Source: Heterocephalus glaber (lineage: Eukaryota; Chordata; Mammalia; Rodentia; Bathyergidae). From it: a DNA stretch of 64,000 nt. Position numbers and translations under genes: made by a program. Below are positions 1-13,300 of this stretch, piece after piece (the stretch's first letter is position 1; each line of letters opens with the position of its first letter). The notes under the pieces are model-generated. The model worked only from the letters and a program-made list of their open reading frames with translations. It was not told the DNA's origin and searched no databases. The DNA lies in NCBI RefSeq assembly GCF_000247695.1, contig NW_004624804.1:10567329-10631328 (forward strand). Reading direction: 5' to 3'.

Positions 1-18
1 AAAAAAAAAAAAAAAAAA
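1..18 (+). repeat. Poly-A, probably a cut SINE tail
   Basis: Eighteen A at the left edge. The element itself would lie outside the window. Confidence 0.6.
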
Positions 19-309
19 TTACCAACCTGAATGTTAATATTTCTACAAACTGGACTATAAGTCAAGTATGAGTGGAATGAAGGCTCCTAGAGAATGCCCT
101 CCATTGCAAACAGGCACACCAAGCAGAAGACAGGTGACCTGGCAAACAGTGAGTTGGAGGCGCAGTTTGGTGAGGGCACAGGCTCAATGGGGGGGGAGGG
201 GGGCTGTTTTATTTGAGAGTCACGAAGATCATTTAAGACAGGAGTTGGAAACCAGGCTGGGCTACATAGGGAGACTTCCGAAAAATAAAAAGGTTGATCT
301 CATAATTTA

Positions 310-930
310 AAACCTCCCACAGGAGAATGTCTAGGCCTATTTTTCCTCCACTGGCAAATTCTACTGAACATTTAAAGAAATAAAAGAGATTCTGCACAGT
401 CTCTTCCGCAAACAGAGAAGGAAGGAGGAAGAAGAGAGAAGAAAGTATGCAGCCTGAGAGGACTCCAATACAAAGGTAAAGAGGGGCTCTGGGGCCGACA
501 ACCACGGGAGATGAAGCCATGCACAGGCACAGTGACAGTAAGAAACAATCAGAAATTAGGATACTGCAAACCGGTTTCCTCCAGAAAGATGAAACACACA
601 GCTTGAGGTCCTAGAGCACCCTAAAAGGAGGTTCTTAAAATTAGTGAAGAGTCTAGGATTGATTTGAGAAGTTAGAATTTCAAAGACAACAATTTCAGAG
701 ACAAGAAATTATGCAAACAAGGTAAAATAACCCTAACATTCCACAAGCTCTGGTGTGATTAGTGCTTAGTCATACTGGTAATTCAGCAGCAATCTAAACC
801 AAATGATGAAGGAACTATACCTGGAAGACAAGGACATGGCTCACATTTTTTAAAACAGGATTTATGAAAATATAATCATGCTAGGTACAATTATGGAGAT
901 AAACAAGAGAAAAAAGTACTGAAAGTGTAT
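310..930. other. TP53BP1 intron 11, no feature seen
   Basis: Only a short B1-like fragment precedes it (about 222-290). I recognise nothing in the rest. Confidence 0.5.
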
Positions 931-1310
931 GCCAGGGGTGACGCCTTATAATCCTAGTACTCTGGAAGGCCGAGGCAAGAGGATGACAAATTCAAGACAA
1001 GCCTGGAGAATTTAGCAATTTAGCAAGACCCCGCCTCAAAATAATAATCAAGTAGACTTTTTGTTGTTGTTTTGTTTTTTGAGACAGGGTTTCACTCACT
1101 GCATAGTCCAGGCTGTTCTTGAACCCACTATGTAGCCCGGGCTGGCCTTGAACTTGCACCAATCCTGCATCAGCCTCCTGAGTGCTAGGATTACAGGCAT
1201 ACACCACCACGCCCAGCTCAAAATAAAAATTAAAAGACAAAATTTTAAAAGCCTGGGGATATAGCTCAGTATAAAGGCCTTGGGATCAATCCCCAGGGCA
1301 GGAAAAAAAA
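931..1310 (+). mobile_element. B1-dID dimer split by a minus-strand B1
   Basis: The left B1 half is at 931-1050 and the right ID half (GGGATATAGCTCAGT) at 1250-1310. A minus-strand B1 (1059-1222) sits in the A-rich linker, flanked by similar TCAAAATAA...AGAC copies. Confidence 0.75.
1059..1222 (-). mobile_element. B1 SINE
   Basis: Begins with a T-tract and TTGAGACAGGGTTTC and ends ACCACGCCCAGC. It shows the internal duplication. Confidence 0.9.
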
Positions 1311-1430
1311 GGGAACTGAAAGCATCTTTGGGTAGAGGTGAGGAAAGACTTTTAACTTAATTTTTTTTTTTGGTTTACAAATGCTTATTAATCACCTAAA
1401 ACCAAACCCTTAATGAAAAAGCTATGTTGA

Positions 1431-1514
1431 GGGCTGGGGATTTAGCTCAGTGGTTCCGCCACCTGCCTCGCAAGTGCAAGGTCCTGAGTTCGATCCCCGG
1501 TACCAAAAAAAAAC
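1431..1514 (+). mobile_element. ID-like SINE with 15-bp target duplication
   Basis: A full unit flanked by GAAAAAGCTATGTTG at 1415-1429 and 1520-1534. Confidence 0.95.
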
Positions 1515-2085
1515 TAAAAGAAAAAGCTATGTTGTAAAAGTCCTCTTGAGAGTGTTTTTTTCCAAGCGGCATGGACTTGTACTGCTGACATCTTTAAATA
1601 TGATCACAAAGAAATGTGATCAGTCATCTTAGGTTCCAGAAAATCTTTGAAGTACACTTAGAATTACTCATTCATATCATATTTTCACTGCTGGGTTTCT
1701 AGCTGCTGCGGAAGGTATGTGATAAACGCCGAGGCAGGACAATTTCCCCCAGCAAGTGTGTGGCTCCTCAAAAAGCTGGATCTCTATGCAGCCAGCGTTT
1801 CCTCTCACTGATACAGACACTTCTGCAAAGACTCACTCTCATCGAAGTCCTACCTCCTCACTGGAAAACATCTGCAACTACTGTCGTTAGCATCAGCTAC
1901 ATTTTCCAGAAGATTCCTTCCGGTGCTTTATGTCAGTGCTTACAACTTCTCCGTTAATCCCAACAGCTTTTCTGTTCTGTATTATGCTCATGTATAATTT
2001 TATAGCAACAGAAAAGCTAAAGACAAAGAGAGATGGTAGCTAAACATCTATTTCAACTCTGTGTAACTCTTTATTGCCAACAATA
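1515..2085. other. TP53BP1 intron 11, no feature seen
   Basis: Short open frames only. No TP53BP1-like coding was recognised. Confidence 0.5.
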
Positions 2086-2089
2086 AATA

Positions 2090-2560
2090 CCTTATGCAGT
2101 ATTTACCACATACAAGGCATCATTCTAGAGACTTTATACATATCAACTCCTTTAACCTTCATGACTATCCCAGAGAGTAGAAAGCATCAATATCCCCATC
2201 TGAGCTGGATCCAGTATCATGGCACGTGCCTCTAATACAGCACCTGAGAGGCTGAGGCAGGAGCACTGCAAATCTGAGCCCAGCCTGGGCAACTTAGCAA
2301 CATAGTGAGACTCTATCTCAAAATTTAAACAAAATATTAAAGGGCTGGTGATGTAGCTCAGTGTGAAGGCCTTGGGTTCAATCCCCAGTACAGCAAAATA
2401 AAAAAATAAAATAGAATAAATTTTTAAATCCCCATTTGACTGATGAGGAAAAGGAGGCTCAGTTCTGATTGGTCACAACAGTAACAGCAGAACCAGGAGT
2501 GGCTCCAGGAAATCCTGACTCTGCAGTCCTTGTTCTTCACCATTCTACCACATTCCTGCT
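2090..2560 (-). mobile_element. MIR SINE remnant, split by B1-dID
   Basis: MIR-like blocks (CACATACAAGGCATC..., TTGACTGATGAGGAAAAGG...) lie on both sides of a younger insertion at 2203-2420. Confidence 0.7.
2203..2420 (+). mobile_element. B1-dID dimeric SINE
   Basis: A B1 monomer, A-rich linker and an ID half (GGTGATGTAGCTCAGT). Flanked by ATCCCCATcTGA/ATCCCCATtTGA. Confidence 0.85.
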
Positions 2561-2577
2561 AATAATTCCTTAAAACG

Positions 2578-2663
2578 AGGCTGGGGATTTAGCTCAGTGG
2601 TTTCACCGCCTGCTGCACAAGCGCAAGGACCCAAGTTCGATCCCCGGTACCAAAAAAAAAAAA
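2578..2663 (+). mobile_element. ID-like SINE
   Basis: Of the GCCTGCTGCaCAAGCGCAAG subtype, ending CGATCCCCGGTACC plus A-tail. Confidence 0.95.
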
Positions 2664-2940
2664 GAACAGGCCCTTTTTGTCCCTCAGTACTGGGGACTGA
2701 ACCCAGAGCTGTTCTTCCACATGCTGGGAACACATTGTACCACTGAGTAACATCCTCAGGCCTAAAAACAAGCGTTTAGATTGGATATACAATATAGTCA
2801 TTTAGATGCACCTAAGGACCTGCAACTCACTATGAAAGTTGCATTTCATTTCTTTCAAATTATGCAAATAAGGCATTAGTTTTTTTTTTTGCTTTTAGAA
2901 AAAAATGTATATCAAAAACTTGAAAAAAACCTAAAGGGTG

Positions 2941-3027
2941 GGCCAGGGATTTAGCTCAGTGGTGCTGTTTCTGCCTGGCAAGCACAAGGTCCTGAGTTTG
3001 ATCTCCAGTATGGGAAAAAAAAAAACC
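2941..3027 (+). mobile_element. ID-like SINE
   Basis: GATTTAGCTCAGTGG followed by CTGGCAAGCACAAGG, with a diverged 3' end. Confidence 0.9.
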
Positions 3028-3035
3028 CTAAGAAT

Positions 3036-3175
3036 CAGACAGGCATGGCGGCACACATCTGTAGTTCATCACTCAGGAGGATGAAGCAGGAGGATCACTG
3101 CAAGTTCAAGATCAGCCTAGGCTACATAATGATACCTTATCTCCAAAACAACCAAAAAAACAAAACCAAAAAACA
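3036..3175 (+). mobile_element. B1 SINE
   Basis: AGGCATGGCGGCACACATCT start and an A-rich tail; no second internal copy. Confidence 0.85.
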
Positions 3176-3267
3176 CCTAAAACTCATCCTGATGTTCTCA
3201 GTGCAAGAATGAGAAAAGAGTAATGAGATACTGTATGTACATCTACTCAGAAATATTACAGGGTTTT

Positions 3268-3361
3268 GTTTTTGTTTTGTTTTTTTTGGTACCAAGGATC
3301 AAACTCGGGACCTTGCACTTGCAAGGCAGGCTCCAGAACCACTGAGCTAAATCCCTGGCCC
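3268..3361 (-). mobile_element. ID-like SINE
   Basis: T-tract then GGTACCAAGGATCAAACTC, ending in AAATCCCTGGCCC. Confidence 0.93.
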
Positions 3362-3418
3362 TTACAGTTTTTGAAAGGATAATATAAAGACAATAAAACA
3401 TTAAAAATTATATGACAG

Positions 3419-3493
3419 GGCCAGGGATTTAGCTCAGTGGTTTCACTGCCTGCTGTGTAAGCACAAGGACCCGAGTTCGATCCCTGGTACCCA

Positions 3494-3540
<47 letters not shown>

Positions 3541-3542
3541 GA
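3419..3542 (+). mobile_element. ID-like SINE with (AAAT)n tail
   Basis: The tail has grown into about 12 copies of AAAT (3492-3540). Confidence 0.93.
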
Positions 3543-3749
3543 AAAATTATTATGACAAAGGTTAGCAGGGAAAAGATGCAAGCTGTATGTCTGCTATAAA
3601 TGGTTTCCTTTTCTAAAAAAGCAGGCATGCGGAAAGACAAAAATGACAGCAACTTCACAAAATGACAGTCATTTCACAGTAGCATTTTCAAAAAGCTTAA
3701 AGATATAGCCCAAAATTTAACATCAAAAGTGTAGTGAGATGGTACCGAG

Positions 3750-3815
3750 GCCCGGGGATTTAGCTCAGTGGCACCCGTACCTGCCTCACAAGTGCAAGGT
3801 CCAGGACCAAAAAGA
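3750..3815 (+). mobile_element. ID-like SINE, truncated
   Basis: The 5' half is clear; the B-box half is shortened. Confidence 0.75.
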
Positions 3816-3827
3816 ACCAAGGTGTTA

Positions 3828-3972
3828 GGGGACCGAACATGTTCTAGACTTGACGGTGATGACAGGTACACAGCTCTGCAGATTCCCCAAACTATCACTA
3901 AATAACGCACGAAAATGGCTGAATTTAGGGTTTATAAATTATACCTCAATAAAGCTGCTTAATAACAACAAC
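3828..3972 (+). mobile_element. Old L1 3' end
   Basis: Resembles the ancient L1M 3' end: GAACATGTTCTAGACTTGA... and TTATACCTCAATAAAGCTG. Confidence 0.6.
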
Positions 3973-3976
3973 AAAG

Positions 3977-4070
3977 GGCTGGGGATTTAGCTCAGCGGTT
4001 CTGGCACCTGCCTTGCAAGCACAAGGTCCCAAGTTCGATCCCCGGTACCAAAAAAAAAATAAAATAAAAT
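3977..4070 (+). mobile_element. ID-like SINE, 55 bp downstream of the TP53BP1 exon 11 donor
   Basis: A full unit inserted into an AACAACAACAAA sequence, which is repeated after the tail. Confidence 0.93.
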
Positions 4071-4124
4071 AACAACAACAACAAAAAAGACTTTAGGAGA
4101 AAACAGACTTTTTACAATACTCAC

Positions 4125-4333
4125 ATGTGAGAATTCAGGCTGCGATGGGACAGGAAGGGAGCCAGGGGTAAGCACTGGGGTGCTCTGAGAAACGGGCGTC
4201 AAGGCTTGCGGGGACACGGCACCCGCAGGTGGAAGCGGCGTGTTTTCTACCTGCACTGGATCGCTGACTTGGAGTCTCTTCTGAAAAGGCTCCCCCACTC
4301 CCTCAGACAGGACTGACATATCCACTGGCTCAT
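4125..4333 (-). CDS. TP53BP1: TP53BP1 exon 11
   Basis: Encodes residues 376-445 (DEPVDMSVLSEGVGEPFQKR..., SQSTPVLTPGSLP, ending SQPEFSH). The acceptor is ACCAG and the donor CAT|GTGAGT. The phase at its end is 0. The next exon is not in the window. Confidence 0.93.
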
Positions 4334-7300
4334 CTGGTTTAAAACAAGAAAAATAGTCACTTGTCAATATTATTCATGTTCCAGAACCCACTAACAATAA
4401 TTATACACAAGTTTCTTCTCTTAAAAAAATGATTTTAAGGGCTGAGGATTTAGCTGAGTGGCAGCAGGCCTGCCTCACAAGGGCAAGGTCCTGAGTTCGA
4501 TCCCAGGTACCAAAAAATAATAATAATAATGACTTTAGGCTGATGGCACACTCCTGTAATCCCAACACTTGGGAGGCTGAGGCAGGAGGAGTGCCATGAG
4601 TTCAAGGCCAAACTGGGCTGCACCATGAGTTCAAGGCCAGCCTAAACTACATAGCAAGACCCTGTCTCAAAAAAAATAATAGTAATAATAATGACTTTAA
4701 CTTTCAGAAAAACAACAAAATACTAACAGATTAGGTCCTAGTAATATTTTCTTTCTGGGAGTAAAAGGAGTAACCATGCTTCTAATTAGATTAAAATTTG
4801 AGTTTTGCAAACAGGAAGGGGACCAAGAGATGGAGAGAGGGAGGGAGGGAGGGAGGGAAAGAAGGGCACAGAGATATATAAAGAATTAAGATGAGTTACG
4901 TGCACGTACCAACTCTGCACGGTGACTATGGACAGTAGGTGCTGCAAACATTCACTAATCAAAGAAGAAAACCGGGGGACACACACCCATTTAGGGTATT
5001 TTAGCTGGCTCCTCAGCCCCGTTCCTAACTATACAGAGCTTATTTTCTCATTTTATGTGGGACTGCCCAGATAAATGCCACTTAATTTAACCCCCACATA
5101 TTCTGCTTCAGGATTTGAAAGGCAGTGAATTTGCTCACCATGCTGAATAAATACCTATGTATTTATGAATTCGTTATATTTTCATTAACAACCACTAAGG
5201 GTAGAAAGATGAATGCCAATACAACTAAAAATGAAGGGAAAAAATCTATCAGTATCAATCAGCACCAATTTGTCGAAGTACTAAGAAGTCACTAAACTCA
5301 ACATAAATTACTCCGGAGGGAACAAACAAAACACGTGTGCTTTCTCATCGGTCTGACAGCTTCCTCCCAACCAGGCTTCCTCCAGGCCATGCAGAAACTC
5401 TCACGGGGGTCCCATCTCCACACCTAGCCTCTGTACCTGCCCTGCTGCTCAGCTGGTCTCTACCTCACACACTGATCTCCTCTAGCTGGGGATCTGGCAC
5501 TGCAGGCCTTTCATACACTGCCACAGTGGTGCTTAGCATCTGCATCACACCTTGTGACATTTTTTTTGTCACAACAAAACACATTAAAGACCCACTACTT
5601 GAGGCACTACCTATGAAACTACTTCAGGTTAATAAGACAGCAAAAACCAAATACATATAAAAAGTACATAGGGCCGGCAATTTAGCTCAGTGGCACTGCA
5701 CCTGCCTCACAAGTACAAGGTCCTGAGTTCAATCCCCAGTACCAATAAAAAGTATATAGAGTCTCACAAACACTGATACACATATTAAGCAAATGCATTA
5801 AATGTGAAATACACTGACAATGAAAAATATGCTACATGGAAAAAAACTGACTCATATACATAATACGATGCCAACTGTGCAAAAATACTTTTTCATATTT
5901 ATGCATAAAGCCAGGGATATAGCTCAGTGGCTCCATCGCCTGCCTTGCAAGCGTAAGGACCCGAGTTCGATCCCCAGTACCAAAAAAAAAAAGAATTAAT
6001 CAAACTTAACTTGCATTAACAGGGTTTCTGTAGGATGGACTTACCTTTTTATTGAAGATGTCACTCATCATGCTATGACTAGAATGACATTAGTCTACTT
6101 GGATACTACAAGTGATTTGAAAAGAAAACAGCAGGAGACATAAGGTTGAGGCAGAAGTCTCATTCTGCATAGATAAATTACACTTGAAAAACAGCTAACT
6201 GTATTTCCAAATTGCAGTTATTTAAAGTAAAGACAGCAGGATATAATAGGCAGCATGTACCTGACACACAAGAGCACACAATCAAAAGGCAACCACCCAA
6301 GTCCAAATCCTACCGCTACATCACATCGCACAAGAAACAGCCCCATGCCTCCATTTACCGGTAAGATGGGGACAAAAATGACACCTCCTGCTTAGATGTT
6401 GTAAAGATTCAGTGAGAAAAACCGTAGAGAGGCACTTGGAACCACAGAGAAGCACCTAGAACAGTATCTGACACACATTCAGTGCTCAATAAAAACTGAC
6501 TATAATATTATTGACATGAAGGAATAAAAAGAAGACAATCACAGAATTTATGGGGATAAGCTTTGCAGATATGTTGAATGACTGGATAGATGCCTAGAGT
6601 AGAGCAAAATGGGTTTAGATAACTGAGATAAATTAGTCAAGCCAGGCAGAGTGGCGCGCACCTGTAATCCCAGATGCTCAGGAGACTAAGGCTGGAGGAG
6701 CACAAATTCAAGGGCAGCCAGGGTGACTTAGTGAGATCCTATCTCAAAGTAAAATATAAAGGGCTAAGGACGCAGCTCAGCACTAGAGCATTTGTCTAGC
6801 ATATGCAAGGTCCTGGGTTCCAGTACCACCAAAAATAAAAGGTGAGTCAAAAAAGAAAGGCTTTCTTTGTGAATAAAGTAAATAAAGTACAAAAATCAGC
6901 TAAGTCTTCAAAGGAGAAAAGGAGTAAATTAAAATAAAATGTTTTCAATAGCAAACATAACCTATAAAGAGCATAAAAAGCAATCACTATTTCCCTCTCA
7001 CCAGAAACATGCTAGCATGTTACTGGAAACTAGTAGTCCGCTAGTAAAAAATCCAGTTCATCACCATACTAATTCATTTAAAAGATATAAAAATTTTCCC
7101 TTAAGGGCCTTTGTAAAAATTGAATCAACAATACAAAACTCTCAAAAGCATCCAAGCCAAGTACTAAAGAACACTTTGCACTAGATCGTATTCCTGAAGG
7201 TTAGAGGCAGGGTCCCCACAGGACATGGGACCGTGCTCTGAGCACAGAGAAACACACATTCTTCATTCTGCGCAGAGCCAGGGATCAGACGCAGGGCCTG

Positions 7301-10300
7301 GGCATGCTGGACACATCCTCTCCACTAAGGCCCATCCCCGCCCTCCTCTTCTGACCCCAGATTAACAGACAGACTGAGAGTGCTCACCTTTTCTCCCTTC
7401 TTGCTCTGTGGGACTGCTAGGAACGATAAAAGGGGTAGATCGGAAAGCATCAGGGGAAGGAGCAACAAGATCTGAGGAATTCCTTTATATAAAGAGAGAA
7501 CCACAGGTTATTTTACTACAACCATAGTTTCCACATTTGTTTTCACTTTGTAATAGCAGAACTAAGTCATTCAGATTACTACCTAACGGCATTTCTCCCA
7601 ACAATCTGAGACGGGTGGAAGAACCACTGAGTAACTATTCCCACACCAGGTATTTCATTCATTCTTTCTTTTGTGACCTTTTGAGACAGGGCCTCACTGT
7701 ATAGTCCAGGCTGGCCTTCAGCTTACTATGCATCCCAGGCTGGCCTTGAACTTGAGATCCTTCTGCCTCAGCCTCCCAAGTACTGGGATTACAGGTGTGT
7801 GCCACCACACTTGGCTTGAGACATTTCTAATATAAGAATTTTTTTTCAATAGAGTAAGGGCAAGGTGGATGACCAGACACAAGGACATCATGATTGAAAA
7901 ACAGAATGCGCAAGTGCTAAAAAATGTCACTGCAGGTTTGAGACATAAAAAAATACACCATTTTTGCCTAATTAGAAAGATTACATATTTTTATTTAAAA
8001 GCAAACACAAACAAAAAAACAAAAGAGCAAATCTCTCTGGCCTACTACTGAGACGAAGAAATTCAACTACTATTAACTATAACAACCTATTTTCTTTTTT
8101 TTTTTTTTTTTGGTACCAGGGATCAAACTCGGGACCTTCCGCTTGCAAGGCAGGCAGCAGAACCACTGAGCTAAATCCCTGGCCAACAACCTACTTTCTA
8201 TCCTATAATACTAACTGAGAAGAAATGCTGGTAAAATAAAACACCAGAATGCTTATTCAGGATGTGTAACACATTCTAAATAGGCATTTTCTGTCCCGGT
8301 GAAAATTTTAATCTACTGTTAGCCTCTATATGGGAAACAGATCTATCTGTCCTTGATTGTTAACACTGAGTTCTTACCCCAGGAATTCTAAAGCCTAGTT
8401 CTACTTTTTGGTTTACTAAGAATCTAGACTGGCAGGCAACTTCAGCTCTTTTAACCTCTGCCCAAGCCCTCAGACACAGCTGTGAAGGACTACTTACGTG
8501 GACAGACTCTCCTGCACAAGGGATCTCTGGCCAGAGAGCTGCAGGACATGCAGAGTGGTAGCAGGTGTGGAAGTCAGAGAACATCCACCTTCCTCCTTTG
8601 AAGGAGTACAGCAACCATCAGAAGCTACTGGGGAGAAAAAGAAATTCTGGTTGCATTTATTTTTTTGATTTGCCAAAAAAACCAAAAGTACTATAAAAAC
8701 AGTAATATCCATATTTCCAACCATGTTTTAAGGGCAGAAATTTTTTTCTAATCATAGTACAATTAATGGAATGGCATAAGACAAATCTTCAGTAAATATT
8801 AACCACCCCAAATTATGGGTTTTTTTAACAAACTATTGAAAAAAGTTCCTGAGTCCTTTCTGTCATAATCTAAGTTTTGAGAGGAAAAGCCAGAATCCTT
8901 ATTTCTCTGCTTGGCTGCTCTTCTTTCTTGTGATGCTTCCATAAAACACCAAATGAGCCTTTTATTCCCAGGTCTACCTAAAGTGAAGTAAAGCTCAGGC
9001 CATGATGTACATGGGAGGAGTCAAAACAATGCACATGGGCCGGGGATTTAGCTCAGTGGTTTCGCTGCCTGCTGCGCAACCGAGTTTGATCCCCAGTACC
9101 AAAAAAAAAAAAAAAATACGCATGACACCGGATGGTACTAATGCAGCAATTTTCAAGATTAGAATTTGGGCCTCCTCAAAGGAGATGGAAAATACTAATG
9201 CACTAATAAAAGAAAATATGAGCAGCTGATACTGATTTATACTATGAAGTTTCCTACTGGTCCCTTCACCTTAGTAACAAACAGTATCAACTACACTCAT
9301 CCTAAGTGTAAAGAAGTCCCTTAAACACAACCTTACAGTTTCGAGGAAACAAAGAAAGGCTCTTTGGTCACCTTCTGAATGTTTTGCACAGTAAGCTACA
9401 TCACAGAATAGTAAAGGAATATAGTCTTCTTTTGTCCCTCATGAAAAATACATTGTGCCAGGGATTTAGCCCAGTGGTTTTGCAGCCTGCTGCGCAAGCG
9501 CAAGGACTGGACTTCGATTCCCGGTACCAAAAAAAAAATACATTGTGTCTGGGTGACTACTGCTGACGCTTTCCTGCTCTTGGAGGTTGCAGAATGAGGG
9601 GGTTGGGGGACTAAAAGTGTACGGAACAAGCACCATTCTATTCTTCTAAGTTTTATGTCTTTTCTGTTAAACCTTAACTTCCTTTTTGTAGTAGGTGAAC
9701 TAATAAACAGATGAGTAAGTAGACTGTTACCCAAGTCAATATGAAAAACTTAAAACTTATCATATTTAATATTTGAAGATTCATTAAACATAGGTAACAG
9801 AAGAAAACATGGCCACCCTATCCACAATACCAAATTTACCTTATTAGCTGTTGTTGTTCAATAACTTTATTTCCAAAAGAGAAAATCATGTTAACATGTT
9901 ACACAGCAAACATTCCCCAAAAGCCTTTCTCTGTGATTATCCAGAAACATTTTCCTTCCATATCACAGACAAGTCAGCACATCTATAAAGTGCTTTTAAC
10001 TTAAATATTAGCCTCAGAACTCAAATAAAAATTTAGATCTCTGGAGAAGAGGTGCTAACTATAACAACTAATCATCCTTTATACCTGTTTTATTGCTCTG
10101 GTCAAACAAGTCTTCCTGAGTTGACAAAACCTCAGGCTCTGGTGATTTCTGAATCTGTAATTCACCTTCCAGAAGTTCTTGAACAGATGTCTGTTCTTTT
10201 GTTTCCATAGCAGCATGAGACACTTTGGAACCAGAAGGCAGGTCTTCTGACCTAAGGAAGTCATACCGCGAGGGGAAAAGGTTGCTGAATTCAGTCTTTC

Positions 10301-13300
10301 ATTTGTTCACTGAAAAGTTTTTTCTGTTTTCTATGTTTTCTTTAATAATTCCAAAATTCTTGGTAGCTCTAATCTACATCATGAGCTACTGAAAGCAAAA
10401 TAAGTTACTCAGTCCATTTCAAAGCCTGCCTAAGTCTCACGCATAGCAACACCTGTCTTCAATTCAGCTCACTGCTGAGCTGCTTCCCAAACTTTCTGAA
10501 GAGCAATGTGGAGATTGCTGCTTCGTAAGCTGTTAAGGCTTATATGAAAGATTCTGATCTAGACCACAGCACTGCCACTGAAGAGGACAGTCCAAATGGG
10601 AACCTTCCATGGAAAGTGCGTGGATGTGACTTATCTTCTGCTGACCACTTCCATTTCATCTACTCAACCATGCCACAAATTGCAAATCAGGACTCCTTCA
10701 TACTGATACTACTCATATACAGAAAACAGTATTTTTATTCACCAGTGCCAGGCATTGAACACACAGAGCTATAATTCCAGGCTTTTTTTTTTTTTTGAGA
10801 TAGAAGCTTTCTAAATTGCCATATTGCTCCAGGCTGACTCAAACTTGTGATCCTCTTGCCTCAGCCTCCTGGGTAGCCAGGATTACAGGTATGTGTCACC
10901 TTGCCTAGTAAGACAATCATTTTGGTCCCCTCCCAGAGACTGTCACCTATCCTACCACTACCCAGAGGAAACAGGAGAGCAAAAATAACAGGTAGGAAAA
11001 TTTCCTAAAGAAAAACCTAAAAATGCATCCACTGTTATGCTAAGTGTTTTATATCAGAAAGACAACTTCTCTTGACAGTTTTATTCAGGAGCTCACCTCC
11101 CACTTTTTCTACTGAAGGAAATAACAAAACAATACTGAATACTTACTCAAAATGAAAGCCTCCCAGTTTTCCTCTGCCATATGCAGCCCCTAGCTGTTGC
11201 TAGGTAAGCTCTCTACCACTGAGCTATAACCCTAACCAACAAAAGATTTTAATAGAAATAGGTCCAGTTTTAAAATCTAGTTTTAGAGCCGGGCATGGTG
11301 GCACATGCCTGTAATCCCAGCACTTGGGAGGCTGGGGCAGGAGGATTGCCATGAGTTTGAGGCCAGCCTGGGCCACATAATGAGTTCAAGCCCAGCCTGA
11401 ATTATAGAGTGAGATCCTGCCCCTCCCCCACAAAAAAAATCTAGTTTTGGATAAAATAATAACCAGAAATAGAGCAAAGGTGTATTACCCAAATCCTACC
11501 AAGTGAAGTGCTGAAACCACTTGGAAAAGCCCCTACATCTACCTATCCCATAAACTTCCAGAGGAAGGCAGTTTATGGGATCGTTTGTGGGTGGTCAAGT
11601 ACGGAAAGAGCAAGTTTTCAAATATAATATTTATGTGACTCTTCATAAGACCCAAGAGGCTAAAAAGACCTCCTCGAGAGACAGTGGCTCTGTACACAAA
11701 GATTACAGAGGAGGAGTGGCAACCAAAGACTGCGATCAGGTTTTCTTATAGCACCAATAGAGCTCCTCTATAAAAAGCATGTTACAACGAGGACACAATG
11801 AGACTGCATAAACAAACAAGGTTTACAGATAATTAGTCTTCCTATTAGATCAGAAATACGCCAAGTAGGCCCAGGGATTTAGCACAGTGGTGCCGTCACC
11901 TGCCTCTCAAGTGTAAGGTCCTGAGTTCAATCCCCGGTACCAAAAAAAAGAAATATGCCAAGTATAAGGGGACAAAAAAAATCAACAATTCCTAAAAAAC
12001 ATATCCACCTAGCATAAGCAAAAATCCATGAAGGCCTTTTAGGAAAAGTACAGTTTACCTTCCCAGTGCTGGGCTTGGCTCTTCTACCACACGCACAGCT
12101 TTACTTGGCTGTGGTGTCACAGGGACATCTTCACTGCACTGTTCTTCATGCTTAACTGCTTAGTTTCAGAAGAAAACAAAAGGAAGGGAAAAAAGACAAG
12201 AAGGGAGACATTTTTAAGTACTAGAAGCAGTCCGAGATGAATGAAACCCAGAGTCTAGTGCATCCTGGACAAGCACTCTACCACTAAGCTACACTCCCAA
12301 CCCTTCAAATGATTTTTTTTTGGTACCAGGATCGAACTCAGGACCTTGCACTTGCAAGGCAGGTGCAGCGCCACTGAGCTAAATCCCCAGCCCCCAAATG
12401 ATTTTTAAAATGTAAAGATTTTAACAGAAGTCCAACTTAAAAAATATTCAAATATATACTTTCCAAAAAGGAAAGCAACCAATAATCTACTTACAGAAAA
12501 TCTCAATCTGCAAGCCATCAAGTATTTACCAGCTAACTGCAAATTTACTGTATCAACTTAAGATTGTATTAACTTAGCTATAAAACTTATCAAGGGAAAA
12601 ATAACTAGCTCCAACCTGAGAAGAAAACGTCATAGATAACTCCAAAAGTGAGAAAAACACTTCATACCAGTATCTGCATCCACATCGGACACCCTGGTAT
12701 AACCAGAGGTGGTGGTTATTAACTGTAGGTGTTCTTTGTCTACTTCATATGGCACAATATGTTCTTCAACATCCTGACTCTGAGAGAGTTCTAGGACCCC
12801 AAAGCCCAGCTGTGATGAGGCAGGATCTAGGACAAAACTCCAAGAAATTAGGAATCATCCCATAATACTGTCAAGGTGCAAGCTGCTGTCCCTTAGCAAA
12901 ACAAGATCACATTAAGTTCGTCACATCAAAACCCGTCCCAAAAAATACTTCAAAAAAAATAAAGGAGTCACACAAGACCCTAGGTTCAATTCCCAGCACC
13001 ACAAAAAAAGGAAAAGAAAAATAAAAAATAAATGCTTTAAAAATGAAAGAGAAAAACGTATAATGAGCAAAACCTTGAGTATCATAAACTCTTACAAGCA
13101 TCCAATATAGTAGACTATGTCTACACAAAGACACACCACGGGCCAGGGATTTAGCTCAGTGGTTCTGCCACCTGCCTCACAGGCGTGAGGACCCAAGTTC
13201 GATCCCCGGTGCCAAAAAAAAAAAGATATACCATAACCCATACCCACACAAAAAGCTATTCAGAGTCCAAAAAATTTTGAAAAAATAAATGAATATAAAA

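Noticed and set aside
1431..1510. tRNA genes suggested by A- and B-box-like sequences in many ID units
   Set aside because: These are tRNA-derived SINEs with A-tails and target duplications; no cloverleaf with a proper acceptor stem was seen.
1680..1960. Possible TP53BP1 exon in intron 11
   Set aside because: Short frames exist, but none resembles the expected next segment (beginning DIFIPSPS in human) and splice sites are not convincing.
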